64,000 nt of DNA from Acanthochromis polyacanthus. Its lineage: Eukaryota > Chordata > Actinopteri > Pomacentridae. Where the stretch lies: NCBI RefSeq assembly GCF_021347895.1, contig NC_067120.1, positions 23,855,361 to 23,919,360 of the forward strand, in the 5' to 3' direction. The translations under genes and the position numbers were made by a program. The notes under the pieces were generated by a model, which did no database searches, had not been told where the DNA came from, and saw only the letters and a list, made by a program, of their open reading frames with translations. Positions 62,596-64,000 of the stretch are shown piece by piece (position 1 is the first letter of the stretch; every line of letters starts with the position of its first letter).

Positions 62596-62955
62596 ACCCA
62601 TACCCTAAAATTAAACTCTCTTCTAGGAGTTAAATTTAGCCTTGTTGTTTGCAGTAAACATCCCTCCAAACTTTATAAAAGATGATAAGACCATCGTGAA
62701 ACTCGCAAACATTTATGATGCAAACTAATATTAGATGCTGAGCTTCAGACGTCCTCATGTCACTCTTAGAGATAGTATCCAGTGGTTGCCTGCAGACCAA
62801 ACACTATCAGGCTCGTCACTGTTGACTTGTGAACTGGCCTTCAGAGGAAAGCCTTTATCTCAGGGGAGGGTCAGCCAATATCCCTTTGCTACACAAGCCT
62901 ACACACACACACTCATATGTCCCCTACCTCCAGACATGCCCAGACAGTCTCATTT

Positions 62956-62961
<6 letters not shown>

Positions 62962-62994
<33 letters not shown>
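62962..62994. repeat. CA microsatellite
   Basis: About sixteen CA units, ending in CATGCACACGC. Confidence 0.95.
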
Positions 62995-62996
<2 letters not shown>

Positions 62997-63116
62997 CACA
63001 CGCAGACATCATCCCATCTGTAGCAGCAGGCAGCAGTAGAAACCTCATTTCCACTAAACCTAATAATGGCAGAAGCAATATCACTGATGTAATCTGCCTC
63101 TAGACTGTGGCAACAG

Positions 63117-63224
<108 letters not shown>

Positions 63225-64000
63225 TGCGGTTATTGCATACCATATGTCTGAATGCCAGCTTCATAGCTTTTACATGCTTGTATGTACGTCACAGATGCCA
63301 TGAATGACATACTGTGCGTGTCATGTGTACCATGGTGGCCGTCATTTCTCAACCGTCTTCCTACGTACTCTACAGTAAGGTGATGTCTGTGAGTGATATA
63401 ACAATGCTCTACAAGAAGTACAATTTTACAATTGGTAGGAAAACTTGAATGAAGTGGTCATATTTAACATTTGGAGTCAGATCTTTTAAAGTGAGTTACT
63501 GTCATTCACTTTTATGCGTTTTTTTCTTTCTTCGGTACTTTTGTTTTTATTGTAGTCTGCTTTCTTGAAATCTCAGACATTTCCCTGTTTAAAAAAGTAC
63601 CAAATGAAAGAATTTTTAAGTCCTTTGGAATTTCAGTTCTACATTACTGTTTCGGTCCATTGTGATCCTAGGACTAAGTCCTACTCTGTTAGTATTTGAA
63701 CAAGTTGAAAATGAGCTTTGGAGGAACATTGGAGTAACTTAAACTGATTATACTTTTTTTAGTTTTCCATAATGCATTTTGCTGCTGACCCCATCCACAA
63801 CAGCTCATTGCTAAGCTACCTCACCTGACTGCTATCTACTGTTGGTAATACACTCACTATGCAAAGGTACTTCATACTACTACACTTCCAAGAAAGTGGA
63901 CTATACCTTTAACATCATGGTCATGTTTTGTTAAACATTAAAGCAGAGTGAAGTGCAGAGCCAGCACAACTAAAAACACACCACTGTCTTAATGCTTTCT

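Noticed and set aside
63361..63450. Candidate met exon 13 after TACAG at 63375
   Set aside because: The frame gives a stop at once or a short peptide with no hydrophobic transmembrane segment. The NFTIG resemblance to human NFTGL is too short.

Overview
This is vertebrate nuclear DNA, almost certainly from a teleost fish. It is intron-rich, coding density is very low, and it carries fish-type repeats: several Tc1-like families, hAT-like elements, tRNA-headed SINEs with a GGAT tail, LINE fragments ending in CTTAT repeats, and long TG microsatellites. I cannot name the species.

The whole window lies inside one plus-strand gene: met, the hepatocyte growth factor receptor tyrosine kinase. It opens inside the large first coding exon (exon 2 in human numbering) and contains exons 2 (partial) to 12. 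These encode the sema beta-propeller with its furin site, the PSI domain and the four IPT domains. The signal peptide and first part of the sema domain lie upstream. The transmembrane, juxtamembrane and kinase exons (13 onward) are not seen and should lie downstream. Intron 2 (28 kb) and intron 10 (12 kb) take up most of the window.

Layout: exon 2 at 1-890; intron 2 with many repeats, including a nearly complete Tc1 transposon at 21.3-23.0 kb; exon 3 at 29.0 kb; exons 4-5 at 35.6-36.3 kb; intron 5 with a hAT-like element that itself contains another transposon; exons 6-10 at 38.4-41.2 kb; intron 10; exon 11 at 53.5 kb; intron 11 with a solo LTR at 56.4-57.0 kb; exon 12 at 57.5 kb; start of intron 12.

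The most notable observation is that exons 6-10, and only these, appear to carry at least seven small indels. Conserved MET residues continue on both sides of each break but in a different frame, while exons 2-5 and 11-12 are clean. Splice sites and amino-acid conservation are kept, so a local sequence or assembly quality problem is more likely than a decayed gene. I see no second protein-coding gene and no evidence of an undescribed gene system. The rest of the interest is in transposon structure: a nested insertion with 19-bp terminal repeats and a 9-bp target duplication, a CpG-decayed hAT target duplication, a solo LTR with a perfect 5-bp duplication, and a repeat family with long and short forms. 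Human comparisons are from memory, not from an alignment search.
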